DNA of 64,000 nucleotides from the NCBI GenBank assembly GCA_017654935.2, contig CM065698.1, positions 35,735,098-35,799,097 on the forward strand. Direction: 5' to 3'. This stretch comes from Phymorhynchus buccinoides (taxonomy: Eukaryota; Mollusca; Gastropoda; Neogastropoda; Raphitomidae). Positions 14,460-25,000 of the stretch are shown here, one piece after another. The notes under the pieces were generated by a model. That model was given only the letters and a program-made list of their open reading frames with translations. It was not told where the DNA came from and did not search any database. Each line of letters starts with the position of its first letter. The stretch's first letter is position 1. A program made the position numbers and the translations under genes.

Positions 14460-16972
14460 TCAGTTAGCCTGAGCAGCTGCCTGTTCTTTCAATCGTTTCA
14501 GTTTCACTGCGTCGTACTGTTGCACTTCCCCCACGAAGTTGATCAGGTCCTTGCAGGGTACAGGAATATCCAGACTCTTGATCCTCTCCGCCCGTACAGG
14601 CCGACACCCAATGGTGTGGGACACCACTAGGCGAGCCAGGTGATCCAGTCGGGGAGGGGTGGCTGCAGCGTCCTGAATACGTTGACAGCACACTATCACT
14701 CTCTCATTCACTGGCACATTGACACCATTGGCAATATTTGACCGTTGCTTCCATGCCAATAAGTGCAGAGTTTTATGTGAACATGCTCCGCAGTCAATAA
14801 ACAGCACCAAAATGTCTGGGTGAGACTTCAAAAAGTTACGCATCATGGAGCATTTTAGTGTTTGGAACTGGGCAATGTTTTTCATAAAAATGGAAAGACC
14901 TGAGGCCATGAACAAACGGATCATTTTCTCTTTGCTCGCATAATCTGAAACAGTACTGGACAAAGCAGCACACAACAAAAAGCAGCTGCTGTCAAGCGGA
15001 GTACAGGTGGTGACATCCACAAAATTCATCAGATCCTTGACAATGTCCACTTTTCCAGCCACAACAGCTTTCCACATGGTAAACTTCAGTGTCTCCAAGT
15101 CAGTGCACCGGGACATGAGAATGCTCACAATATCCCATCTTATTGGGATTGTTCGACTTTTATCGACAGTCACTTTCAAAACCAAATTCAACAAATTTGG
15201 GTCTTGACAACGCTCATGGTGTTCTCTTATGTATGCCCCATCATCATGCATAATTACAAGAGCATGGTCCAGAAGACCTTGTTCTTCACAAGCCTCAGTC
15301 AGTGCTTGACATCCACGCAATTCTAGGAAATGAACGGAAATGAAACATTTCAGCATTCAAAGGGCAGGCAGTGAGCATTCCAGCAGCTGGGGAGAATGAG
15401 CCTTCCTTAACAGCCTGATAAACGGCTGCCAGCAATGTTCCAGAGTACAGGTCCAGAGAGGGCAGTGTTCTGGCTACTTTAGCTGCAAAGGTCCAGTCTT
15501 TAGAGATCCAGGCAAGGACAAAAGCCATGTTGGCATGGCGATTGTCCACACACCATTGCTTCACACTGGACATCATGTCCAGCTTTTGACTGTACTGTGG
15601 TGCTAAACCTTGCAGGAACTGGTTGAACTCCATGACATTTTGCCGCCCTTCCCCTTTGCTCAACTAGTCTAAGCTCGGGCTACTGTTTTGCCGTGCAGAT
15701 TTGTTCGACAACATCTCTCGCACACCGTGCTCAAAAACCCTCCGTGCTTCTGGATCTTCCATTCCTCTGCAAGCTACTCAGTCCAGAAAAGCCCTGAGGA
15801 AAGGCTTCCCACACTCTTCGCTTCCCTATACTGTCCCGCACGCATGCGGCTTTCGTCCAAAGACCCCCCCTCCCTGTTCCAGCCCTTTTCTCTGCAACCC
15901 AGTTTTGAAATGCACCTTGGTCTTTCTTTTATTGCGACCGTCTATGTCTCACCACCAAATCGTCCAACTTCGTTGCTAACTGGTACTGTTTGTCAACCCT
16001 GCAGCGTTTTCCACACAATGCAACAAAGCCGTCAACACAATCCAGTTTTCTGCCTTTTTCAACTGCCTCCCTGAACCCGTTGCAAATGGCTGGAGTCAGA
16101 AAGTCATCTGGGAACTGTTCAATGAAAGTGTTCAGGCTGACGTCCGATTTCAGTTGGAAATAGTTGTCCATGGTTAGTGCGACTGTGTGTGGTCTAAGCC
16201 AGTTTCTTTCTCGCTTTTTAAGGTTCTCACAAAATCTAGCAAATCCCTCACAATCTGCTTCTTTAACAAGAAACCAATGTGCTACATATTTCAAATCATC
16301 TTGAGAAATGCCATGCTCACAAAATATATTGATCAGGCCATCAATTCTGTTGTGAATGGCGAAGTGAAACAAACGCGATGAACTGAATTGACACGTTTCA
16401 GGCAAGCAGCCGACATATTCTGCAAAAAGACCAAGTGGTTGGGAACCTATGTCGCTTCTCAAACTCAACATATCTCGAAGGATCTTGCACATCTGAGTAG
16501 TCCAGATCTCACTCACGACCTCCTCCATCAGTTTATACACCAGCCACCACTGTTTCAGACCCATGGACGTTATCAGCACAACAAATGTCATCGGAACGTG
16601 TTTTGTTGCCTTCATCAATTCCAGAATAAAACATTTGCCATGTTCACTGGCCATTTCTCCACAAAGATCCTCTATTAAGGTTCTCAGACTGGCCCCTACT
16701 TTTAAAAGCTCAGCTATGCACTGGATGTGATGATGAGCCACAGCTAAATGCAGGAGGCTGTTCCTGACATTTCCATCCATGCCCCTCTCTATCAGCTGCA
16801 TCACCAGGTCCCACTGACGGTCCTGAGCTGCTCTGAGGGCCACAAATCCAACACAGTCATGGGAGCTGTCCAGGGCAGCCACTAACTGGGCAGCCCAGTC
16901 CCATTCACCAGTCTGCGCACATTCCCTCAACTGACAAAGTCTTGAGGACGAGCATATTTCAAATCCTGCCAT
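14460..16972 (-). CDS. Ankyrin-like SOCS-box protein, one frameshift
   Basis: Minus-strand gene of about 740 codons. Exon 1 is 16972-15953 (340 codons, starting MAGFEICSSS). It ends in front of GTGAGA, and the phase-0 continuation resumes at 15663 (LSKGEGRQNV) after a predicted 289-bp intron ending TAG. Exon 2 runs to the TGA at 14462-14460. Its length is one base more than a multiple of three, and the frame changes between about 15356 and 15310, where 'NAEMFHFRSF' must join 'LELRGCQALTEACEEQ'. This is either a one-base assembly error or a real lesion. The protein is rich in helical repeats. One segment, NSLLHLAVAHHHIQCIAELL, fits an ankyrin repeat. The C-terminus (RLDHLARLVV, then SLDIPVPCKDLINFV) fits a SOCS box, which in this family recruits Elongin B/C and Cullin-5 to make a ubiquitin ligase substrate receptor. 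Substrate unknown. The splice model is an inference. Confidence 0.75.
15664..15952 (-). other. Predicted intron of the SOCS-box gene
   Basis: A minus-strand GTGAGA donor at 15952 and a TAG acceptor ending at 15664 join two open frames in phase. The same frame as exon 2 contains three stops (TAG, TGA, TAG) inside this stretch, which argues against it being coding. The polypyrimidine tract is weak, so the acceptor is the less certain end. Confidence 0.6.
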
Positions 16973-17348
16973 ACTCGTTCTTCCTTTATTTGATATAATT
17001 AATCAATAAGACCAGTGTCTCTGTCTGTGATGAACGAAAGTCATTTTCTTCTTTAACTCACTACACAGTACGAAGCCTGACGACGATATTTCCCAGGTGA
17101 AGATGAGGGGTGTTCAGACACCATCTGCCATCATCTGGAACGAGTGACGATCAAATATCTGAAACAGATTGAGAAAGAAATTTCTACAATTAGCAATTGG
17201 TTCAGTACTTTAAGTTTAAGGCTGCAGTACTTGAGAAACAATATCTACCCTGAAAACATATTCAAGGGTGCACATGATGGGGTGGGGAGAATAGGCACTT
17301 GCTTCAAAATACTCCCTTCATTTAGTGACACGCGCGTCTTCCCTCCCA

Positions 17349-17668
17349 CCCCGTGGGGATACTGGGGGTGTCTTTGGTATAAATAGTTCCCCCACCTTCT
17401 GGAAGTTCTGGGCTTGTAACTTCCTCTAATCTGTCACTCTTTTTTAGTCTGCCTTTTCCATTCACTTACTGTCATCTAGCCTTACTATCTTTCTGCCTTA
17501 CCTGTCCATTCACCTGCCTTTTTCTAGAAACACTTTCAAAAAGATTTCCTCCAGCCGAAGTCGGACTTGCTGGGCCTAACTATTTCTTTAGTTAGGCGCA
17601 TAACAGCAGCATGACGCATCTGCGCTCATAATTATTGACAGGAAACTGAGCGATTGAAGAAGAAGAAA
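17349..17668 (+). mobile_element. SINE-like repeat with GAA-rich tail
   Basis: The body begins 'ccgtggggatactggggg', 'ataaatagttcccccacc' and 'ttctggaagttctg', and ends in 'gaagaagaagaa'. Related copies lie at 22742-23062 (minus), 32556-32878, 41946-42266 and, as a 3' fragment, 55370-55488. The dispersed copies with a common 5' text and a GAA-type tail indicate a retroposon. No RNA polymerase III boxes were confidently identified. Confidence 0.65.
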
Positions 17669-17769
17669 TTAGTGATTTACAATTCATGGAAGTCCCCTTT
17701 AACATAAATGATCCGACCCAGACTAGAAATGCCCTGAAAGTGACGGTGCAAACTATCATAAACACATGG

Positions 17770-18010
17770 GTGCAACTGCACCAAATTATACAAATAACTG
17801 AAAGGCTAAGGGCCAGGGGTAATGTTCCCCTGCAGCTGAAAAGCAAAAATTGATTTATGAAGGTATTTTAGTTTGCTTTTTCACCACAATTTATACAAAT
17901 TCTTATTTTATAAAGTGTTTAAAAAAATACAGTACTTAGACACACAAAGATCTTGTTTGACAATTTTGCATTAAAAAAAAGGAACTTTTTTGGTAAAATT
18001 CCCATTTTTG
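17770..18010. mobile_element. MITE of the CATGGGTGCAACT family, degraded copy
   Basis: It starts CATGGGTGCAACT and its interior ('ctgcagctgaaaagcaaaaa', 'tgaaggtattttagtt', 'gtacttagacacacaaagat') is the inverse of the element at 49810-50077. The far end ('ggtaaaattcccatttt') is degenerate. Confidence 0.65.
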
Positions 18011-18044
18011 TCGTCCGCGAAAATCATGAAAATGTATTCCACTG

Positions 18045-18255
18045 CAGACCTGTTTACCCCCTACACAAAACTTGAGCAGTCTAGTCAGCTGAAATGAGTA
18101 GTTTTGGTGTGAAATAAGTACTAGTCCTCTTCATTAAACCATCAAATAATGTTCACTGAAAATGAGTAATTAGAGCATTATTTTCAATTTTCAAGAGTAG
18201 TAGAGGTCCAAATTGAGTAAAATACTACTCAAGAAGAGTAGAGTAAACAGGTCTG
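18045..18255. mobile_element. MITE, CAGACCTGTTTAC ends, 6-bp target duplication
   Basis: The inverted ends are CAGACCTGTTTAC and GTAAACAGGTCTG. The flanks are CCACTG (18039-18044) and CCAATG (18256-18261), a 6-bp duplication with one change. Other copies are at 18923-19264 (interrupted), 33005-33188 and 35554-35761. The interior has repeated 'gagtag' and 'actactc' phrases. Confidence 0.8.
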
Positions 18256-18349
18256 CCAATGCCTTCGTTACGTGATGATGATCAAGAAATATACAAGATT
18301 ATGGGTCATTTGTTTTGCCATGGATATTCATACAATTTAATTTAATTAA

Positions 18350-18554
18350 CCCCATTGACTGCCTGATAAAATTAAACAAAAAACCATTGGGCTAATCATG
18401 ACTATGAAAAAGACTTACTGATAGAGCCAATCTGGCAAAATGGGTCTGGGGATATAAACTCTCTTGACTGTGTTAGAGCAATAAAGACAGAGTTATTCCT
18501 CTTCATCTGATGAAGTCATCAAGTCAGTATGTAACGTATATGGCAGTCAAGGAG
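18350..18554. mobile_element. TTAA-flanked MITE, family 2
   Basis: Flanked by TTAA at 18346-18349 and 18555-18558. The ends CCCCATTGACTGCC and GGCAGTCAAGGAG are inverted repeats. It is related to the copies at 13549-13771 and 39103-39296. No coding capacity. Confidence 0.7.
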
Positions 18555-18922
18555 TTAAAGCCACTGATCCAAGAGACACGGTCTAAAGTCTAGCCTCAGG
18601 GTCATTGATAATTCAATCATGTTATCAATACATTATTAACCACACGTTCCCTAGTTTACCATCCAGCCTACCAGTACCACCCTATCACATTTGAAATGAA
18701 GTCTGCTAACTGCAAAAATGTCAAAGTAACACAACAATTTGCCTTGTCTGAGATCAAAAGGTCAATGTCAACAACTAAATTACTACCCAATATTGATTAT
18801 TCTAATTTAGCATAAGCCAATGCACACCAGGTTTGGACACACACACACAAGCACACACCAGGGCTCCCAATCGTCCTGCAAAACAAGGGGTCCCAGGGAA
18901 CACCTTCACTTACAGCATAGAG

Positions 18923-19264
18923 CAGACCTGCTTACCCCCTTCACAAATCTTGAGTAGTCTGGATAGCTGAAATGAGTAGTTTTGGTGTGAAATTAGTAGT
19001 CCTCATTAAATTTAAACCATCAAATAATGTTCACTGAAATTGAGTAATCAGAGCATTATATTTTCAATTTTGAAGAGTAGTAGAGGTCCAAATTGAGTAG
19101 AATACTTGCGACTTGAACAAACCCGGGTGTAGCTGCGCATTGGGATTCGGGAACGAGCGGCGTGGGAGCAAGAGCCACTGTACGGCCCATAAGATGGGAC
19201 AGCAACAAACAAAAAAGAAAAAAAAAGAATACTTACTCGGAACAAGAGTACAGTCCAACAGGTC
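18923..19264. mobile_element. MITE (CAGACCTG family) nested in the CAGGG MITE
   Basis: The left part starts CAGACCTGCTTACC and follows the family sequence to 19107. It is interrupted by a SINE and then finishes with 'caagagtacagtccaacagg'. It lies within the CAGGG-type MITE. The right terminus is degenerate, so its target duplication could not be confirmed. Confidence 0.65.
19108..19225 (+). mobile_element. A-tailed SINE nested in a MITE
   Basis: A 118-bp insert ends in an A-rich tail and is bounded by perfect 9-bp duplications AGAATACTT at 19099-19107 and 19226-19234. Removing it restores a continuous MITE sequence. The interior ('tgtagctgcgcattggga') is unrelated to the surrounding repeats. 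This is a clean L1-type (target-primed) insertion signature. Confidence 0.75.
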
Positions 19265-19495
19265 GATGATAATGTCCTAGAGGACGGGATAGGGCTAGAG
19301 GGTCCCAGTTGCATAGAAACGGAAATGCTAAAAAGAATTTCTTCTAGTGCAGTCCTGGGACCACCTGCACATTCTTTTAGATGGTCCTGTAGAAGTTTAA
19401 TGCTTCATAGACCCCTTTGGAACATCATTTCTTCAAGGTCAAATGTAACCCCCTCAGTGCCACACTGACAATGACAATTTGATGGCTTGGGGTCA

Positions 19496-19866
19496 AAACG
19501 GACTATCTTTAGATCATGCCTGATGGTGATGGCCCTGGGCACTCAGGGGTCATTGGGCTAGCAAACGGACTATCTTTAGATCATGCCTGATGGTGATGGC
19601 CCTGGGCACTCAGGGGTCATTGGGCTAGCAACCCAACTCTTCTTCTTTTTTCCCCTTCTCTTCTGCTTTTGCTTGTTGCTGGAAGTGAGGCCTGTTCCTT
19701 CCCAGACAGAACTGGGGGAGGTTTAATGGTCATTAACCCAGTGCAGGCACTTAATCATTTATTCTTTTTATCTGTCTCTATTCTGTCTAAGGCCTAACTT
19801 TTCAGTCTCTCCTCTCAGACTTTGAGCCAATTTTTTACCGCATAAGTGACTAGAGCCGAGTGGAAA
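19496..19866 (+). repeat. Dispersed retroelement-like repeat, copy 2
   Basis: It matches 11045-11345. Its 5' edge carries a local tandem duplication of about 66 bp ('ggactatctttagatcat', 'gcctgatggtgatgg', 'ccctgggcactcagg'), so the start occurs twice. It ends near 'accgcataagtgactaga'. 19867-20227 holds no recognised gene. Confidence 0.55.
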
Positions 19867-20227
19867 CTGTGCCGGGTCGGGGTTTGCCCCCGGGGATGCT
19901 CCACGATAGCCGGATTGGTCTTGCCCCTAAGATACTACAAAATAAAGGCGTGGTCCATTTTTTTCTTCTTTTTAAAAAATCAGGATCCAACTAGGTTATT
20001 TTAATGTTTACTTTTTGTTCCTTTCCATTAGGTACTTCATCTCCTCAGCTTTTATTTTCTTTCTTTTTCGTACTACCCTCTAAGTGCAGCAGAATCTTCA
20101 GCCTGATTAAGTTGGTTGCCTGAGGCGAGAAGAGAAAGAGAGCCTCAGGTTCCGTGGAAATAACAGTTGATTGGTGGCCACAGTGACCGGTCAGATCGGC
20201 CCGTCGTGTCATTTGCGTCCCCACTTT

Positions 20228-20727
20228 NNNNNNNNNNNNNNNNNNNNNNNNNNNNNNNNNNNNNNNNNNNNNNNNNNNNNNNNNNNNNNNNNNNNNNNNN
20301 NNNNNNNNNNNNNNNNNNNNNNNNNNNNNNNNNNNNNNNNNNNNNNNNNNNNNNNNNNNNNNNNNNNNNNNNNNNNNNNNNNNNNNNNNNNNNNNNNNNN
20401 NNNNNNNNNNNNNNNNNNNNNNNNNNNNNNNNNNNNNNNNNNNNNNNNNNNNNNNNNNNNNNNNNNNNNNNNNNNNNNNNNNNNNNNNNNNNNNNNNNNN
20501 NNNNNNNNNNNNNNNNNNNNNNNNNNNNNNNNNNNNNNNNNNNNNNNNNNNNNNNNNNNNNNNNNNNNNNNNNNNNNNNNNNNNNNNNNNNNNNNNNNNN
20601 NNNNNNNNNNNNNNNNNNNNNNNNNNNNNNNNNNNNNNNNNNNNNNNNNNNNNNNNNNNNNNNNNNNNNNNNNNNNNNNNNNNNNNNNNNNNNNNNNNNN
20701 NNNNNNNNNNNNNNNNNNNNNNNNNNN
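20228..20727. other. Assembly gap of exactly 500 N
   Basis: A run of 500 unknown bases, the usual placeholder size for a scaffold gap of unknown length. It lies about 670 bp upstream of the dishevelled start codon, so promoter or 5' UTR exons could be missing here. Confidence 1.
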
Positions 20728-21333
20728 TTCCGAGAAAAAAAATCTGTATTATTCTCAGAATATTGTTTTTCTATTGAATAATTATTCATATGATGCAAAA
20801 CAACAATGTAACATTTCAATTAAAATATTTTAACCTGACATGATGGTTCAGGTATTTGTTGATGGCTGTTCTGTCTGAAGTGTTTTCTCCCACTGCCATG
20901 AAAATCAATATTTATTACATTTATTAATTACGTGCCTATATTGTGGTTGTCACGACCAACGCAATGCCCATTATTATTCCTTTAATTTATATTGAAAAGT
21001 TGGTGCTCAATACACAAAGATTAATGAAGCTGATGTTCAAATATACTCGAATTTATTAATTGGGTACACGGACTGCATTGCTAATTCACCGGTTGGCCTC
21101 GACCAGTGAAAATGAATAACTCGTTCCAAAGATGGAAGTCTTGGCGAGAATTTGACTGCTGAGAGCAGACATTTGTGTAAATAAGTGATCATTTACAAGT
21201 GCCCAGTGTGCGCAATTTAAGAACAGTGTGTGATATCTTTTGGAAAACCTTTGTCTTACTAAAATGACGCCATGCTCTGCGTTTATGAGCCTCATTTTCA
21301 GTGCAGTCTGAGACAGTAGAAAAATATTTGGTC

Positions 21334-21342
21334 GCCATTTTG
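21334..21342 (+). promoter_or_regulatory. YY1-like motif upstream of dishevelled ATG
   Basis: GCCATTTTG lies 54 bp before the dishevelled ATG. It fits the YY1 consensus, which is common just downstream of animal transcription starts. The region 20728-21395 is the likely promoter/5' UTR. The transcription start itself cannot be placed. Confidence 0.35.
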
Positions 21343-21395
21343 TCTATTTCTGGGGTCATTGTGTGGGTTTTACTTTTTTCCGCACATCCTTCGGG

Positions 21396-21556
21396 ATGGG
21401 AGAAACTAAGATCATCTACCACATTGATGACGAAGACACACCTTATTTGATTAAGCTCCCAGTGCCTGCTGATCGGGTCACGCTTGGGGACTTCAAAAAT
21501 GCCCTCAACAGACCAAATTACAAGTTTTTCTTCAAGTCTATGGATGATGACTTTGG
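21396..21556 (+). CDS. DVL: dishevelled exon 1 (DIX, first part)
   Basis: Residues 1-54, from [19 protein letters not shown] to KSMDDDFG. This is the N-terminal two thirds of the DIX polymerisation domain. The donor is GG|GTAAGT (phase 2). The antisense open frame over this exon is a shadow. Confidence 0.95.
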
Positions 21557-21986
21557 GTAAGTAAAAACAAAGTTGTCTAGATCTACTGTGTTTACTTGTA
21601 ATACATTTTTCTTTGGGTTTCATTGTGCATCGTAGATGTCAATTTTAACGAGATTGAAGAAGAAGAAGAATCTTCAAATTCTACAACTGAGTATAAAGTA
21701 TATATTTAAACCTAAATGAGTAAATCAGTAAATTTGAAATGTTTGGTGAACTAACTCACTAAGAGTAAGACTAAGCAGACGACTGACGAAAATTGTTACA
21801 TTATGTGCAGTGTTTCTGTGAATGATGCATTTAAGGGTAGAGTAATTATGTGTATGTCACTGTGTGTGTGTGTGTGTGAGACTGTGCATGTGCGTGGACA
21901 AGTTTATCCCATCCTGTGGGATACTTATCGATACACAATATGCTCACCAAAAACACATATAATACATAACACACACACACACAGTG

Positions 21987-22055
<69 letters not shown>

Positions 22056-25000
22056 TACATAATGTGCAAAATTGGACCCAGTATGATTAATCTATGTGTA
22101 GCAGTAGCACAGTGACGTTTTATTTAAAAGTGATGCCACAATCAGAAGTTCTGGTTCTGGTGCTCATGTAGGTAGACAATTAATTGACCCAAACAGAAAA
22201 AACTCAAACCAAACTGAAGGTATTTTAAACCGAATGTTCTGTTGGGCAAAAGTCATGTACTATGCTGTGTCATCCATGCTGTTGTCCAAATAACTCAGAC
22301 AGCAGTCTGCCTGTACTTAGAACTTAGAAGTATAAATGATATTTATGCTGCTGTTTCAATATCAGTATCACACAATAAATTCATGATCATAGAAGCGACT
22401 TTTAGTCTTACTAAAGTTGAATCTTTTGTCATCAATTGATCAAATGCATTTTGTTATTTCATGCAAGTATGATATAGAAAATAGTATGATATAGAAAATA
22501 GATGGTAGGTCACCAAGAAAAGTCTTGAGAAATGTATCCATTGCTCTGCTTTCTTGTTTAGCATCAAATTGTCATTGTGCACACATTAGATTCTAGTCTA
22601 GTATTCATAAGACTTACATAATTTACTTATGTCTTAATAAGTTAATAATATAACATAGACTAAGGGTTTGCATATATTTATTTTCTTGATCTGACATTTG
22701 GACACAATTAAAACTGAACTGTTGTCTTCTTGAGTTCTTTTTCATCGATCGCTCAGACAATTTCCTGTCAAATGAGCGCAGATGCATCATGCTGCTGTTA
22801 TGCGCCTAATCAAGAAATATGCCCAGCATGCTACGTCTTACTCTTAGGCTGGAGAAAATCTTTCTAAGAATTTTTTTTGTTAAAAGGCAGGAGAATGGAC
22901 CAGTAAGGCAGAAGACAGTAGATGACAGTAAGCAAAGGGTAAAGGCACAGTCAAGGAGAGTGACAGATTAGTGGAAGTGACAAGCACAGAACTTCCAGAA
23001 GGTGGGGGGGGGGACTATTTGTGCAAAAGACCCCCTGGTACCCCTACAGGGGGACGAACTGTTGTAATCTAGATTGACTTAGACTGGAGGGTAAGTTTTC
23101 AACGTTGTTTTTGCTTTATCATTTATTCAGGGTGGTGAAAGAAGAAATTATTGACGATGATGCTCATTTGCCCTGCTTCAATGGACGAGTGGTATCATGG
23201 GTAAGTGTTTTTAAATCAGCCAGGGCTCCCAATCGTCCCGCAAAACAATGGGTCCCAGGGACTCCTTTATTTACAGTATAGAGGGTCCTAGAGGCGGGAT
23301 AGAGGGTCCCAGTTGCATTGCGAATGCTAAAAAGAATTTTTCTAGTGCATCCCTGGGACCCCCTGCACATACTTTTAGAGGGTCCTTTAGAATTTTAGTA
23401 CTTCATGCATAGACCCCCAAATGGGGCTCCCTGGGAGCCCTGTCAATGTTTGGATTTGGACTGGAGTGCAGATTTCATAATTAAATGTTTTTGAAAGGTG
23501 TCTTTCTGTTTTTCAATAAAGTTGACTGGTTATTGCTATATAATTGAAGTTATACATTCTTTACCAGTTGTAAAATTGAATGTATGTTATTTAGTAAAAT
23601 GAGTAAGGGAGAGTAGGCTAACTCTGTTAATTAACTCCCTCCACCAAAATTATTTTTCTCACCCATTGCCTAGCAAAGTAAGGGCAACAGCCACAGGGAG
23701 ACAGACCCAAGTTTATCCTAAAAAAAGAATGATCCAGGTCTGCTGTGAAAATGATGTTTTACGTCCTCTCGGTCATACTCATAGACACATATGGGACATT
23801 TGTAAATACAAAGATGGTGGGAACAATACTGGGTGCAATGCCCGGAGGCAGTGCAACACAAGTAAAGTCCCGAGTTTTTAACAGTATAGATAGGTGTAGC
23901 GGTAACCATGCCTCAGTTAAGCTTCATCGGCTAGGGCACCGCCACTATAACTTGATCCAGGTCTGCCTATACGACCATCACCCACACAGTACACAACAAC
24001 AGTCAACAGTGGGGGAGATAATTGTGCATAAACAAATCAAAATGTATTCAAGAATGGTATACTCTTAATGGTATACACTTAAACAACACACAACACAGAA
24101 CAAACTGGTGTGCCTCGATAGAAGTTGGGTTAAACTCAAAGGTTCAATGAAATAGTGAGGCTAGGAGAGAGGATATAGTGAAATGAATAAGGGGAAGTAA
24201 CTCTCTTAATTAACTCCCTCCACCAAAGTTATTTTTAGCACCCATCGCTTAGCAAAGTAAGGGTAGCAACCACAGGGAGATAGACCCAAGTTCATCCTGA
24301 AAAAAAGGAATCATCATCATGACCAGGTCTGCCTATATCAGTATATGAGTATATGACCATCACCAACACAGTATGTACACAACAACAGTGGGTAAGAGAA
24401 TTGTGCACAAACAAATCAACATTTATTCAAGAATGGCAATTATAATGTTGTTGATAATTTTAATAACTTTGATGCGCTAGTGTAAAGAGACGGTACTATA
24501 CACAATATAAATGCTATGTATTATTATTATTATTAGGATTCTCCCCTTTAGGGAGAATATTATTGCATTTGTAAAAAATATTTTTATTATTATTATTAAA
24601 TTGATGTTTAGAAGTGGTTGTTTCTGTTTCTCTTTGCCCAAATTGCATATTATTTCTTCCCATTGCTTTGTTTAGCATTGTTTGAGTGTTGTGAATAATC
24701 TTGCTGTGCACACTGGTACACCGTGTTAATGGTGTGGTTTCACATTCAGCTGGTGCCTGCGGAGAGCAGCGCCTCAGACACCCAGTCGCAGTCTGGGGAT
24801 GTCCACATGCCCACAGAGAGGGTGGGGGGCATTGGGGACAGCCGCCCTCCTTCTTTTCAGTAAGTACCTGCTGGTGATTAAAGCTGACCTTGAAATAGAC
24901 CGCCTCATGTGTTACAGAGCTCACATACCGTGTTTGTTTTTTACTGTAAGGCGATACTCCCCTCCCCTCCCCCCCCGACTTGCACCTTATATTATAAAGT

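Larger units (their letters stand above)
18859..19425. mobile_element. CAGGGCTCCC MITE, broken by nested insertions
   Basis: The left end is CAGGGCTCCCAATCGTCC. The text matches the uninterrupted copies at 23221-23442, 29014-29231 and 33897-34114, but is split at about 18922 by another MITE. It resumes at 19265 ('aatgtcctagagg') and runs to a degraded right end. The CAGGG/CCCTG ends suggest a hAT-like origin. The 8-bp duplication expected for hAT was not clear in any copy. Confidence 0.65.

Noticed and set aside
20145..20833. Open frames of about 200 codons spanning the N run
   Set aside because: They exist only because unknown bases contain no stop codons.
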